A stretch of DNA of 16,426 bases from Scatomorpha merdavium (GCA_018711415.1 DVIJ01000030.1:1-16426), one strand, 5' to 3'; positions 7,827-15,475 are shown, numbered from the stretch's first letter. Numbers and translations: made by a program. The notes: generated by a model not told the origin, from the letters alone.

Positions 7827-8366
7827 TCAGCCCTTATTGCGGTTCTTGATGCAGCGAAGCTGGTTTTCCATGACGCCGTAGGAGAGACGCACATAGGAGA
7901 TGCGCCACACGCCGTCGCTGCATTTGAGCATGTCGTCAACATAGAAGCCCCAGCCGGCGTAGACCTCGCCGTTGTCCTTATAGGTGTGCCTATCGTTCAT
8001 GCGGGTGAGGACCCGGGCGTGGGTGTCGTCTATGAACTGCACTATCTGGTTGTGGCCGAAGTGCATGGGGACCATGTTCTCCTGAGGCCCAATCGACCAC
8101 TGGTTGAGGCCGACCTGCTCGTCGGGGGTGAGGCGCTTTTCACCGGCGCCCATGCTCACACGGAAGCCCTCGGGGGCCTCATCTGTGTAGACATCCTTGA
8201 AAACCTCCCAGTCGTTGAGGTCGTTGGCCCAGAAGTAGCGCGCCTTGGTGGCGAGGATGGCGGGGATCTCCGCAAGCTGCTCCGGGGTGTAAGGGCGGAC
8301 GTCGCGTATGATCTCGCGTGCCAGAGCAAGGGTCTCCTCATTGTAAGGAATGGTGATGTTCTGCAT
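7827..8366 (-). CDS. NTF2/SnoaL-like dehydratase, BaiE-like with a conserved active site
   Basis: 179 residues, a single cone-shaped alpha+beta (NTF2/SnoaL) domain preceded by about 35 extra N-terminal residues. By-eye alignment with Clostridium scindens BaiE (bile acid 7alpha-dehydratase, 166 aa, recalled from memory) matches KARYFWAND to KGKYFRCLD, MHFGH to MHMGH, and YVRLSYG to YVRIYEE. The BaiE active-site residues Tyr30, Asp35, His83, Asp106 and Arg146 correspond to Tyr44, Asp49, His102, Asp125 and Arg160, with the His-to-Asp spacing (23) identical. This supports an acid-base elimination of water from a hydroxylated ring, although SnoaL-fold proteins also include cyclases and isomerases. 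The start has AGAAAGGAAA upstream. It sits 33 bp after the OYE gene and 19 bp before the SDR, the same companions BaiE has. Substrate unknown; a bile acid is only one possibility. Confidence 0.82.
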   Translation of the reverse strand: MQNITIPYNEETLALAREIIRDVRPYTPEQLAEIPAILATKARYFWANDLNDWEVFKDVYTDEAPEGFRVSMGAGEKRLTPDEQVGLNQWSIGPQENMVPMHFGHNQIVQFIDDTHARVLTRMNDRHTYKDNGEVYAGWGFYVDDMLKCSDGVWRISYVRLSYGVMENQLRCIKNRNKG

Positions 8367-8399
8367 GGCTATTTCCTTTCTATGTAATATTTGTTGCGC

Positions 8400-10319
8400 T
8401 CAGATGGAGACTACGGCCTCATAGGCCTCGCTGGTGGCGGCCAGGATGTTGCGGCACTGGGAGCTGTCGCCGACGGGGATGACGCGGCAGATATCGGAGA
8501 GCTTCTCGCCCCTGGAGACGTCAGGAGCCCAGCCCATGGCCAGCAGGACGGTGTCGCAGTCAATGTGACGCTTGCCCTCAGCGGTCTCGACCACGATGCC
8601 CTCAGCATCGACCTCGACGAGCTTGGTGCCGGTGAGATAGGTGCCGGTGCCGGCTGCCATAAGCTCCTTGAGGATATTAGCGTTCTGGACGAAGGGCGGG
8701 TCGGGCATCAGCTTGTCGGCCATTTCGACCACGGTCACGTCGTGGCCGACGGTGTTGAAGTGGATGGCCGCCTCGATGCCGACCTGGCCTCCGCCGATTA
8801 TTGCAAGGTGCTTCCCGAGCGGCACATAGTTGCGCAGGGCCTCCTCGCAGGAGTAGACGTTGCTGCGGTCAAGGCCAGGGATACTCTTTGGGCGCACTAC
8901 GTCGCCGCCAGCTGCCCAGATGAGGACGTCGGGCGCGAATTCCTTCACGGTCTCGCGATCGGCTTCCTTGAAGAAGCGGACGGGGATTCCGGCCTTGATG
9001 AGCTGGACGTTGTAGTAATTCGGCAGGCGTAGCATGTCTGCCTTCATATACGGGGCAGAGGCCGCGAGCGTTTTGCCGCCAATGGTCCCGCTGCGCTCCC
9101 ACAGCTCGACCTCATGACCGGCCTGCTTGGCCAGCAACGCCGCGGTGCAGCCGCCGGGGCCGCCGCCGACCACCAGGACGCGCTTCGGCGTCTCCGCCGC
9201 GGGGACCTTGCGCTCGTCCTCAAAGCCGGCGTAGGGGTTCAGCGCGCACCTGAGATGCACGCCCTTGAGCACGCTGCCTATGCAGCCCTCGTTGCAGGAG
9301 ATACAGGGCAGGATATCCTCGGGCCGGCCCTCCGCAAGCTTGTTCGGCATGTCGGGGTCGGCTATGAGGCCGCGGCCGATGACGGCGTAGTCGCAGATTC
9401 CGTCACGCAGGGCGGCGGAGGCCTTTTCGTAGTTGGAGAGGCGCCCGTGGGTCAGCACGGGGATAGAAACGGCCTCGCGCACGGCCTTGGAGCTTTTGAG
9501 CTGCATGACCGCCTCCTGATAAAATACGGCGGGCATGGACAGCTGCCACTTCTCATAGCAGCCGGCGTCCACATGCAGGGCGTCCACGCCCTTTTCCTCG
9601 AGGTATTCGGCGAGCTCGAGGCCCTCGGGCAGCTGGCGGAAACCCGGATATTGCACGCCGTGATCGGGGCAGAACTTGACAAGGATGGGTACGTTCTCTC
9701 CGGCGCTCCTGCGCACGGCGTCAATCTGCTCGAGCAGGAAGGTGGCGCGGCCCTTGACGTCGCCGCCGTACTTGTCCGTGCGGGTGTTCCACGCGGCGGT
9801 GAGGAACTGGTCGTTAAGGTAACCGCCGTAGGCGTGCATCTCAAAGGCGTCCGCGCCGGCCTCGGAACAGAGCTTGGCGGAGCGCTCGGTCTCGGCAATG
9901 AGGCGCTGTATCTCCTCAATGGTAAGTTCGTGGCACTTTACGCTCGGCGCGTGGAGCCAGCTGCAGGCGGAGGCACTTATCGGGACGGGATACAGCTTGC
10001 TGGGGCCAGCCATGCGCCCGTTGCCCGGCATGAGCTGGACGCAGACCTTGCAGCCGAACTCGTGGGCGCGGTCGCAGATCTCTTTGAAATACTTGAAGTT
10101 GTCCTCGTTGATGACAAGTGAAGCGCTGGTGTCCTCGAAGTAGTCGGTGACGGTCATGTTGACCAGTATCATGGCTGCGCCTCCGCGGGCGCGCGCCGCA
10201 AAGTATTCCACAGCCTTCCGGTTTATGTCACCGAAATGAGGTCCCATGGGTGCCATGATTATGCGGTTTTTGAGCTTAAGCGAGCCGATCTCACCCGAGG
10301 TCATAAGATTTAGCATCAT
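8400..10319 (-). CDS. NADH:flavin oxidoreductase / 2-enoate-reductase family (BaiCD/BaiH-like, FMN + 4Fe-4S + FAD)
   Basis: 639 residues, matching the roughly 640-660 of BaiCD/BaiH and of 2-enoate and 2,4-dienoyl-CoA reductases. Residues 1-335 form an Old Yellow Enzyme TIM barrel (KNRIIMAPM near the start, QFLTAAWNTRTDKYGG at 171-186). A C-x2-C-x3-C-x11-C cluster (Cys339, 342, 346, 358) binds a 4Fe-4S centre. Two Rossmann folds follow for FAD and NAD(P)H (VVGGGPGG at 383-390; a later GGGQVGIEAA), and the C-terminal VGD motif fits FAD binding. It should reduce (or oxidise) an activated C=C bond in the anaerobic cytoplasm. The usual barrel HxxH/N pair reads H162-A-Y-G165, losing the second polar residue, while Tyr167 remains. 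Adjacent Met codons at 10319 and 10316 both follow TAAGGAGAG. Second gene of the operon, 30 bp after the transporter. Flavone and daidzein reductases belong to the same superfamily, so substrate cannot be assigned. Confidence 0.93.
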   Translation of the reverse strand: MMLNLMTSGEIGSLKLKNRIIMAPMGPHFGDINRKAVEYFAARARGGAAMILVNMTVTDYFEDTSASLVINEDNFKYFKEICDRAHEFGCKVCVQLMPGNGRMAGPSKLYPVPISASACSWLHAPSVKCHELTIEEIQRLIAETERSAKLCSEAGADAFEMHAYGGYLNDQFLTAAWNTRTDKYGGDVKGRATFLLEQIDAVRRSAGENVPILVKFCPDHGVQYPGFRQLPEGLELAEYLEEKGVDALHVDAGCYEKWQLSMPAVFYQEAVMQLKSSKAVREAVSIPVLTHGRLSNYEKASAALRDGICDYAVIGRGLIADPDMPNKLAEGRPEDILPCISCNEGCIGSVLKGVHLRCALNPYAGFEDERKVPAAETPKRVLVVGGGPGGCTAALLAKQAGHEVELWERSGTIGGKTLAASAPYMKADMLRLPNYYNVQLIKAGIPVRFFKEADRETVKEFAPDVLIWAAGGDVVRPKSIPGLDRSNVYSCEEALRNYVPLGKHLAIIGGGQVGIEAAIHFNTVGHDVTVVEMADKLMPDPPFVQNANILKELMAAGTGTYLTGTKLVEVDAEGIVVETAEGKRHIDCDTVLLAMGWAPDVSRGEKLSDICRVIPVGDSSQCRNILAATSEAYEAVVSI

Positions 10320-10349
10320 TTATCTCTCCTTACAAATGTATAAACTGGA

Positions 10350-11603
10350 TCAAGCGCGGAGCTTTTTGGCCGAGGAAAGCGCCAGGAAGGTGCTCGCGGC
10401 TATGACGGCATAGGCGGCCATGCAGACGTACCAGGCTAGCTGATAGCTGCCAAGGTTATCGCGCAGGCCGGAGGTGAGCATGGGACCGACCATGCATCCA
10501 GCCATGAAAGCCGTGTTGCCAAGTCCGTAGATCGGACCGAAATCCTTGCGGCCAAAGCAGGTGCCGGTGAGCAGCGGGGGAGCTAGGGAGGCTATAGCCG
10601 CGCCGAAGGGCAGGAGCACCATTGATGCATAGCTGGACCATTCACCGAGGTTTGGTACCAGCACCAGAAACACAAGGGCGCCTATACCGAGAATTGAGGT
10701 GATGAGCGAGCCGCGGCCGAGGCCCAGTTTGTCTATTATCGGACCTACGATGAGCTTCGCTGCGATGCCGACGCCGCTGTATACGGCAAACACGGGCGCG
10801 TAGTTGATACCGTTTTCAGTTAGGTAGGTGGGTATCTGCGTGGCGACGCCCGCGGCGACGACGCCACAGCACACCAGGCAGAGCACGTAAAGCCAGAAAG
10901 CGCCGGTCTTGACAGCCTCTCCGCGGCTCAGACCGGCCCAACTGGAAGCCTGGGCGGTGCCTTTGGCGGAGCCTTCCAAAGAGGCGCCCGACTTCCTGTA
11001 GGGCTCGAGCCCGAGGTCCTCGGGGGCCTTGCGCACAAACAACAGGACGAGCAGCGCGGTGCCGAAAACTATGGCAGCGGTTACGCGGAACCCGCTGCGC
11101 CAGCCCATATCCGTGATAATCCCAGAGGCCAAGTCGGAGAAGAGCACGCCGCCAAGGCCGGAGCCCGTAAACACTATGCTGGTCACCAGCGCCTTCATGT
11201 CCACGAACCAGCGGGAAATTATGTAGTTGATCGGCACATAGGTCATGGCCGAGAGCGAGAAGTTAACAATGAAGAAGGTTATATACAGCTGCCAAAGGCT
11301 CGTGATATAGCTCTGGGCCAGCATAGCCAGCGCCGAAACCACGCCGCCGATGAACATCCAAAGCCTGGTGTTGCCCTTGGTTATAAACCCCGCAGCAAAC
11401 AGACTAAAGACCATACCGGCTACGGTGGAGGCTATGTTGGAGATGTTGAACTCCAAGTAGCTGCTCCCGAACTCTGTGCAGATGGGTAACTGATAGTAAG
11501 AATAGAAGTTGCTGATAAAGACCATCGGCAGCATAGTGACCAAAAATAGCGTCACAACGACGACCCAGCCGTAGAAGAATTTCCCGCCTCTTTTTGCTTG
11601 CAT
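10350..11603 (-). CDS. Major facilitator superfamily transporter (OFA/MCT-like)
   Basis: 417 residues, about 12 hydrophobic helices, with a central hydrophilic loop near residues 195-225. Family marks are FYGWVVV at the start, RWFVDMKALVTSIVFTGSGL around helix 5, and GWRSGF before helix 6; these fit the oxalate/formate-antiporter or monocarboxylate type of MFS. It should move a small organic acid or the operon's substrate or product across the cytoplasmic membrane. The start has a strong AAGGAGGAT site. It is the first gene of the minus-strand operon and divergent from the HTH regulator at 11933. The bai operon also carries an MFS importer (BaiG), but I see no close relationship, so the parallel is of context, not of sequence. 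Confidence 0.9.
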   Translation of the reverse strand: MQAKRGGKFFYGWVVVVTLFLVTMLPMVFISNFYSYYQLPICTEFGSSYLEFNISNIASTVAGMVFSLFAAGFITKGNTRLWMFIGGVVSALAMLAQSYITSLWQLYITFFIVNFSLSAMTYVPINYIISRWFVDMKALVTSIVFTGSGLGGVLFSDLASGIITDMGWRSGFRVTAAIVFGTALLVLLFVRKAPEDLGLEPYRKSGASLEGSAKGTAQASSWAGLSRGEAVKTGAFWLYVLCLVCCGVVAAGVATQIPTYLTENGINYAPVFAVYSGVGIAAKLIVGPIIDKLGLGRGSLITSILGIGALVFLVLVPNLGEWSSYASMVLLPFGAAIASLAPPLLTGTCFGRKDFGPIYGLGNTAFMAGCMVGPMLTSGLRDNLGSYQLAWYVCMAAYAVIAASTFLALSSAKKLRA

Positions 11604-11757
11604 TTTTTATCCTCCTTGCGCGGAGCGGTATACCCGCCGCAGCAGCATATTACGACCTCGGGTCGTGCCGGCTCATACCCTGCGGTCCTTGTCTGTTAAA
11701 AGGTTATCAGATCAAACGCCTTGCCACAAATGAAATAGAATGACAAAAGATGCTGAC

Positions 11758-11834
11758 ATTGCCGGCAAGTGCTTAATATTGCCTCAACATGATTCATCGT
11801 AAATAGCCTAATTCATGTCAAAGTATCCGGCAAT
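11758..11834. repeat. Repeated ATTGCC half sites (candidate operators)
   Basis: ATTGCC occurs at 11758-11763 and 11778-11783, exactly 20 bp (two helical turns) apart. Its inverse, within CCGGCAAT, is at 11827-11834. The first copy is part of the perfect 10-bp palindrome TTGCCGGCAA (11759-11768). The copies flank the minus-strand TTGACA and lie just upstream of the regulator's promoter, where a divergent autoregulator would bind. Short motifs can recur by chance. Confidence 0.4.
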
Positions 11835-11850
11835 ACGCCCTCACAGGGGC

Positions 11851-11879
11851 TTGTAATATGCGGAGCTAATATTTATAAT
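11851..11879 (+). promoter_or_regulatory. Sigma-A-type promoter of the HTH regulator
   Basis: TTGTAA (11851-11856), a 17-bp spacer and a perfect TATAAT (11874-11879). Transcription would start near 11886, leaving a leader of about 47 nt with GGGAGG at 11915-11920. That site lies 12 nt from the ATG at 11933, longer than usual, so translation may be modest. Confidence 0.65.
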
Positions 11880-11932
11880 CTATAAATGGTTAAACAATTG
11901 GCACATAACCTGTCGGGAGGTCAAAGAAGAGC

Positions 11933-13354
11933 ATGACGTTTGGTCAAACATTGAAGCAACTATTGACTCTGAGCGGCATGAAGTCTGCGCACCTGGCAGA
12001 CGCGCTCGGCTATGACACGAGTTATATTAGCCGCTGGGTAAACGATATCAAGCTACCATCGCTCAAGAACAATGACGACCTGTTTTTGAAAATATCTCGC
12101 ACGATAGTGGGCGGTAGCGACGAGGCCGCGATAGAGCGGCTCTGTCAGGCTTACGGCTCCGAGTATGCCTGGCTGGAGGAGACGCTGGAATCGACGCTGA
12201 AAACCGCATATGACAATGCGAGCAAGCAGGCCCAGGGTCCAAGTCTGAGCCACAACGCCTCGCTGCTTTTGGGCGGACACCTGCCCGACCTCTCTTCAGT
12301 GTTTGCAGACGCCATCATACGCTCCGCGGAGGAGAAGGGCAGCGGGACCGTGAACGTAACGGTCACGATCCCGCTGAACATATACAGCAACAGAAACATG
12401 GACTTTTGGCGTGACATCCTGGCTAATCCGGCTGTAGGCGGCAGCCTGTCGATAACCGTCGAGCAGGTCATAGAAATGTCGTCGTTCGAGGCGAATATAG
12501 ACAGCTATTGCGCCGCTATTATGACGCTGCTGCGTTTTGACAAGGGCGTGCGCTACGAGTTTCTGCTTGGTGACTCCGCGGCGGGGTCGGGCTGTAGCTT
12601 TATATCTATAGAAAACAGCCTCATGTGCTGCGTCCTTGAGAACTGGCTGACGCATGAGGATGCCCTCATGCTTTGTTCGGATCAGGGCGTCATGCGCCAG
12701 ATTAGCTCAAAGCTGAGCAGCTCGCTTAAATATTGCCAGCCGCTCATAAGCTATTCCGACAAGAACGAGCTGGAGGCCAGCCATTTCCTGTACGACTTTG
12801 TCATGTCCGGCTCCCTGCGATACCTGCTCACAGTGATGCACCCCATATATATCGACGAGGGCTTCCTTTCCGAGCTGGCCGCGCGTTACAATTCGGAGCT
12901 CCCGGACAATGAATTTCACATGTATTACAACAACCTATGCTCAAACACGGAGCGCGAGGTCATACTCTACCGGACGGCTTTGCTTGAATACATCTACAGC
13001 GGGCGGATATATCTTTTCGGGCGCGAGATACAGCTCGACAAGGCGGACCGAGCGGAACATCTGAAACAGCTGCTGGAAAACATGCGCTCCGGGGCCTGCA
13101 CCCTCAAAATTTTGAACGACGAAAATCCGCTGCTCTGCCGCAAGGACACGCGGCTGTCGGTCTATCTCAGCCGCAGTACCGGCTTCATGGCTTCAAACGA
13201 GAGCGGCTGGTATTCCTCCTTCAGGTTCTGCTCCCACAGGATAGTGGAGCTGTTCAACACCTTTTTCACACATCTGTGGCAGCTGGACGGAGAATACCTG
13301 CTCACGGGTTCAGACGCGGAGGAATTCATCCGGCGCGGCCTTATGCTGATGTAG
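11933..13354 (+). CDS. Large HTH (Xre-like) transcriptional regulator with an unrecognised C-terminal region
   Basis: 473 residues. Residues 1 to about 60 form a helix-turn-helix of the Cro/C1 type (SAHLADALGYDTSYISRWV at 18-36), so the protein should bind DNA. The remaining 400 or so residues match no domain I can name. They look soluble and mixed alpha/beta, without membrane helices, phosphoacceptor motif or catalytic signature, and would be a ligand-sensing or multimerising part. The gene is divergent from the MFS-OYE-dehydratase-SDR operon with 329 bp between them, the classic position of a pathway-specific regulator. It is followed closely by its own terminator. Ligand and direction of control are unknown. 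Confidence 0.8.
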   Translation: MTFGQTLKQLLTLSGMKSAHLADALGYDTSYISRWVNDIKLPSLKNNDDLFLKISRTIVGGSDEAAIERLCQAYGSEYAWLEETLESTLKTAYDNASKQAQGPSLSHNASLLLGGHLPDLSSVFADAIIRSAEEKGSGTVNVTVTIPLNIYSNRNMDFWRDILANPAVGGSLSITVEQVIEMSSFEANIDSYCAAIMTLLRFDKGVRYEFLLGDSAAGSGCSFISIENSLMCCVLENWLTHEDALMLCSDQGVMRQISSKLSSSLKYCQPLISYSDKNELEASHFLYDFVMSGSLRYLLTVMHPIYIDEGFLSELAARYNSELPDNEFHMYYNNLCSNTEREVILYRTALLEYIYSGRIYLFGREIQLDKADRAEHLKQLLENMRSGACTLKILNDENPLLCRKDTRLSVYLSRSTGFMASNESGWYSSFRFCSHRIVELFNTFFTHLWQLDGEYLLTGSDAEEFIRRGLMLM

Positions 13355-13378
13355 GGCGTGTCCGCCATATAAATGGAG

Positions 13379-13407
13379 AAAGCGCCGGCTCCAGGCCGGC
13401 GCTTTTT
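13379..13407 (+). terminator. Rho-independent terminator after the regulator
   Basis: An 11-bp stem AAAGCGCCGGC (13379-13389) pairs with GCCGGCGCTTT (13395-13405) across a 5-nt loop, and the T run continues to 13407. It ends the regulator transcript. The reverse strand has a weaker T tract (TTTCT), so termination of the convergent cotJC reading is less certain. Confidence 0.9.
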
Positions 13408-13417
13408 GCGGACCTGC

Positions 13418-13936
13418 CTAGCTGTCGAAGGCAGGGTTTATGGCGTAGACGTTTTTCTGGTCCAGCTTTTCCGAGGCCAGGCGCAGGGCCTCGCCAAAGC
13501 GCTGGTAGTGGATGATCTCCCGCTCGCGCAGGAAGCGTATGACATCGCTTACGTCGGGGTCATCGCAGAGGCGAAGAATGTTGTCATAGGTCACACGGGC
13601 CTTCTGCTCCGCGGCCATGTCCTCCGTGAGGTCGGCAATCACGTCGCCTTTGACCCCTATTCCGCCCGCGCTCCATGGCGTGCCGGAGGCCGCGGTGGGG
13701 TAGATACCCGCCGTGTGGTCCACAAAATATGCGTCGTATCCAGCCTTCTTGATCTGCTCCGGGGTCATGCTTCGCGTAAGCTGATGAACTATGGTGCCTA
13801 TCATTTCGAGATGGCCCAGTTCCTCGGTACCGATGTCGGTCAGCAGACCTTTGATCTCGGGGCTGGGCATGGAATAACGCTGGCTCAGATATCTCAGAGA
13901 TGCGCCAAGCTCACCGTCCGGGCCCCCGTATTGCAG
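13418..13936 (-). pseudogene. cotJC: Spore-coat manganese catalase cotJC, cut near its 5' end by a mobile element
   Basis: The reading frame gives the CotJC/Mn-catalase core: QYGGPDGELGASLRYLSQRY at the truncated end, GLLTDIGTEELGHLEM, YFVDHTAGIYP, AAEQKAR, FLREREIIHYQRFGEAL, and a final NPAFDS. Probable di-manganese ligands are all present: Glu in DGEL, Glu and His in EELGH, Glu in AAEQ, and Glu/His in the EREIIH segment. Homology stops at about 13933-13936, where the codons become those of the recombinase. Roughly the first 25-30 residues of the usual 190 or so are missing, with start codon and ribosome binding site. The first in-frame Met (13870) lies after the first metal ligand, so a product from it should not bind two manganese ions. 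CotJC belongs to the inner spore coat of endospore formers. The missing 5' part should lie beyond the right edge of the window. Confidence 0.9.
13911..13936. other. Element/cotJC junction (candidate attachment site)
   Basis: Between these positions the same bases are read in two frames: as cotJC codons LQYGGPDGE and as the last codons of the serine recombinase (TAIRGPGR then stop). CotJC-type homology ends at about 13933-13936. The GC-rich core CCGGGCCCCC lies at 13918-13927. The exact crossover dinucleotide cannot be placed without the other element end. Confidence 0.7.
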
Positions 13937-15392
13937 TTTGCTGCGATTCTTCTACGTCGAAGCGGTACACCACCTTCATGCTCAGCGAGGCTTTATCAAA
14001 TATACAGCTCTCAATCACTGAGCGCATGGCTGTATTAATCTGTTTCGCTTCAGCTGATATTGAACTGAGGTCTGATAATGCGTTTGACGCATCGTCAATT
14101 GTGGCCTGCCTTCCGACTTTAACACCGACTGAGGTGGGCTTCAGCTCGGCTTCCGCCCTCCTCAGGGCGGCCTCCAACTCCTTATTGGCTGCTGAGAATG
14201 CTGACAGTTCAATGTCTCCTTCCAGGTACGCCTCTAACAGCCTGGATTTCCTCACAGACAATTTGTGAACCGCATCATTCGCGCGCGCGATGTCGTCTGC
14301 CTGAGTATTACGCGGGGTGCAATCAAAGCTCAAAGTGTCAGACTCTGAGCAATCCAGCTTAAAACGTGAAAAAAGCGCGTTTTCAAGCAGATCAGCTCGT
14401 ATGTGCTGCGAATATCGGCAGCGTCCGCGCGAGTAGTTGTTGCACTTGTAATAGCCTGGCTTTGAAAAAATCAATGTTGCTCCACAGGCGCTGCACCTTA
14501 CAAGCCCGGATATCCAGCATTTTAGTTCACCTGTGGAACATGTGCGGCCCATCTGCTTCGTTTTTGCTCGATTCAGTATGCTCTGAACCGTCCAAAATGT
14601 TTCGTCGCTTATGATGGGTTTGTGTCCGCCGTCAGAAACAATTATGTTTGCATTTGAAAAATCCCGTCTGGTGTGCCCGGAGGGATTCCAGCGCAGCTTG
14701 CCGATATAGACAGGATTTCGGAGTATGTATTCCACCGTTCGGCTTTCAAACTTGTTGCCGCGATGCGTCCTGACTCCCAAATCGTTCAGCTCCCTTGCAA
14801 TGGCATATGTGCCGGAGCCAGAGATAAAGGCCTCGAATATTCTTTGTACATATTCAGCCTCGTCTGCCTTAGGAAACAACACTCCTTCGCGTACCTCATA
14901 GCCGAAGGACGCTGAACACTGGAGCTTGCCATGCTCGGCATTTACCCGCATGCTCCTTTTAACCTCCTGGCTCAGACGAATTGAGTAGAACTCATCCATC
15001 CACTCTATTATGCGCTCGATAAGGCTGCCAAAAGGTCCCTCAATCAGCGGCTCAGTCACGCTTATGACGTCTATGCCGCAGCGTGTTCTCAGTATGGACT
15101 TATAAAATATGCTCTCCTCCTGGTTGCGCGCAAATCTTGAGTATTTCCACAGAAGTATGACCGAAAATGGGCAGCCGTTTGACTTCGCGGCTGCTATCAT
15201 ACGCATGAACTCCGGACGGTTTTCAGCACGTTTTCCTGAAATGCCCGTGTCAATGTAAATGCTGTCATTAAGCAGCTCAATGCTTTCACGTGCCGCAAAT
15301 TTACGTATCTCCTCCAGCTGACTCTCCGGCGAAAGTTCTGCTTGTTCGTCGGTCGAAACTCTTATATACGCAGCAGCGCGGCGAACCTCCAC
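13911..15392 (-). CDS. Large serine recombinase (site-specific integrase/excisionase)
   Basis: 493 residues from GTG 15392, preceded by GGAGGTGAGTGC. The frame is open to 15551, but the extra residues lack homology and would overlap the divergent gene. The N-terminal resolvase domain (1 to about 150) has AAYIRVSTDEQ with nucleophile Ser13 and an SRFARN segment. A Recombinase domain (about 165-275) has ARELNDLGVRT and NPVYIGKLRW. A zinc ribbon follows (CSACG, then CNN and a later Cys), then a charged coiled coil (about 400-450) as in large serine integrases. It cuts and rejoins DNA through a phosphoserine link. It lies at the end of the element and its TGA stop (13913-13911) falls within cotJC sequence, so the protein's C-terminus changes when the element moves. 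It is the likely agent of both insertion and excision, the latter usually needing a directionality factor. Confidence 0.95.
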   Translation of the reverse strand: MEVRRAAAYIRVSTDEQAELSPESQLEEIRKFAARESIELLNDSIYIDTGISGKRAENRPEFMRMIAAAKSNGCPFSVILLWKYSRFARNQEESIFYKSILRTRCGIDVISVTEPLIEGPFGSLIERIIEWMDEFYSIRLSQEVKRSMRVNAEHGKLQCSASFGYEVREGVLFPKADEAEYVQRIFEAFISGSGTYAIARELNDLGVRTHRGNKFESRTVEYILRNPVYIGKLRWNPSGHTRRDFSNANIIVSDGGHKPIISDETFWTVQSILNRAKTKQMGRTCSTGELKCWISGLVRCSACGATLIFSKPGYYKCNNYSRGRCRYSQHIRADLLENALFSRFKLDCSESDTLSFDCTPRNTQADDIARANDAVHKLSVRKSRLLEAYLEGDIELSAFSAANKELEAALRRAEAELKPTSVGVKVGRQATIDDASNALSDLSSISAEAKQINTAMRSVIESCIFDKASLSMKVVYRFDVEESQQTAIRGPGR

Positions 15393-15457
15393 GCACTCAC
15401 CTCCATATACTGCCGGTCTATAGAATCCTATTCTGGTATATGTGGTTTGAGCAGCAG

Positions 15458-15475
15458 AAGTATTTGCAAATACTT
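15458..15475. promoter_or_regulatory. Perfect 18-bp palindrome, candidate operator
   Basis: AAGTATTTGCAAATACTT is identical to its reverse complement. It overlaps the first two bases of the -35 box of the phosphotransferase promoter and lies upstream of the divergent recombinase, so one dimeric repressor here could control both genes. No repressor gene is visible in this part of the element. Confidence 0.6.

Larger units (their letters stand above)
11604..11932. promoter_or_regulatory. Divergent control region between the bai-like operon and its probable regulator
   Basis: No credible gene lies in these 329 bp. The region is visibly more AT-rich than its neighbours between about 11700 and 11910. 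It holds a good plus-strand promoter (11851-11879) and repeated ATTGCC half sites (11758-11834). An inverted repeat ACGACC-TCG-GGTCGT lies at 11652-11666, in the leader of the minus-strand operon. A perfect -35 TTGACA reads on the minus strand at 11821-11816, but the hexamer 17 bp further on is GATGAA, a poor -10. If the operon starts there it may need an activator. Confidence 0.6.

Noticed and set aside
9114..10121. 335-codon plus-strand open frame opposite the OYE gene
   Set aside because: Ala/Gly/Val-rich shadow of the flavoenzyme. No recognisable domain and no separate promoter or ribosome binding site.
11652..11666. ACGACC/GGTCGT inverted repeat as a terminator or riboswitch
   Set aside because: The stem is only 6 bp with a 3-nt loop and no T run on either strand. 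Too small for a riboswitch; at most a minor leader hairpin or binding site.
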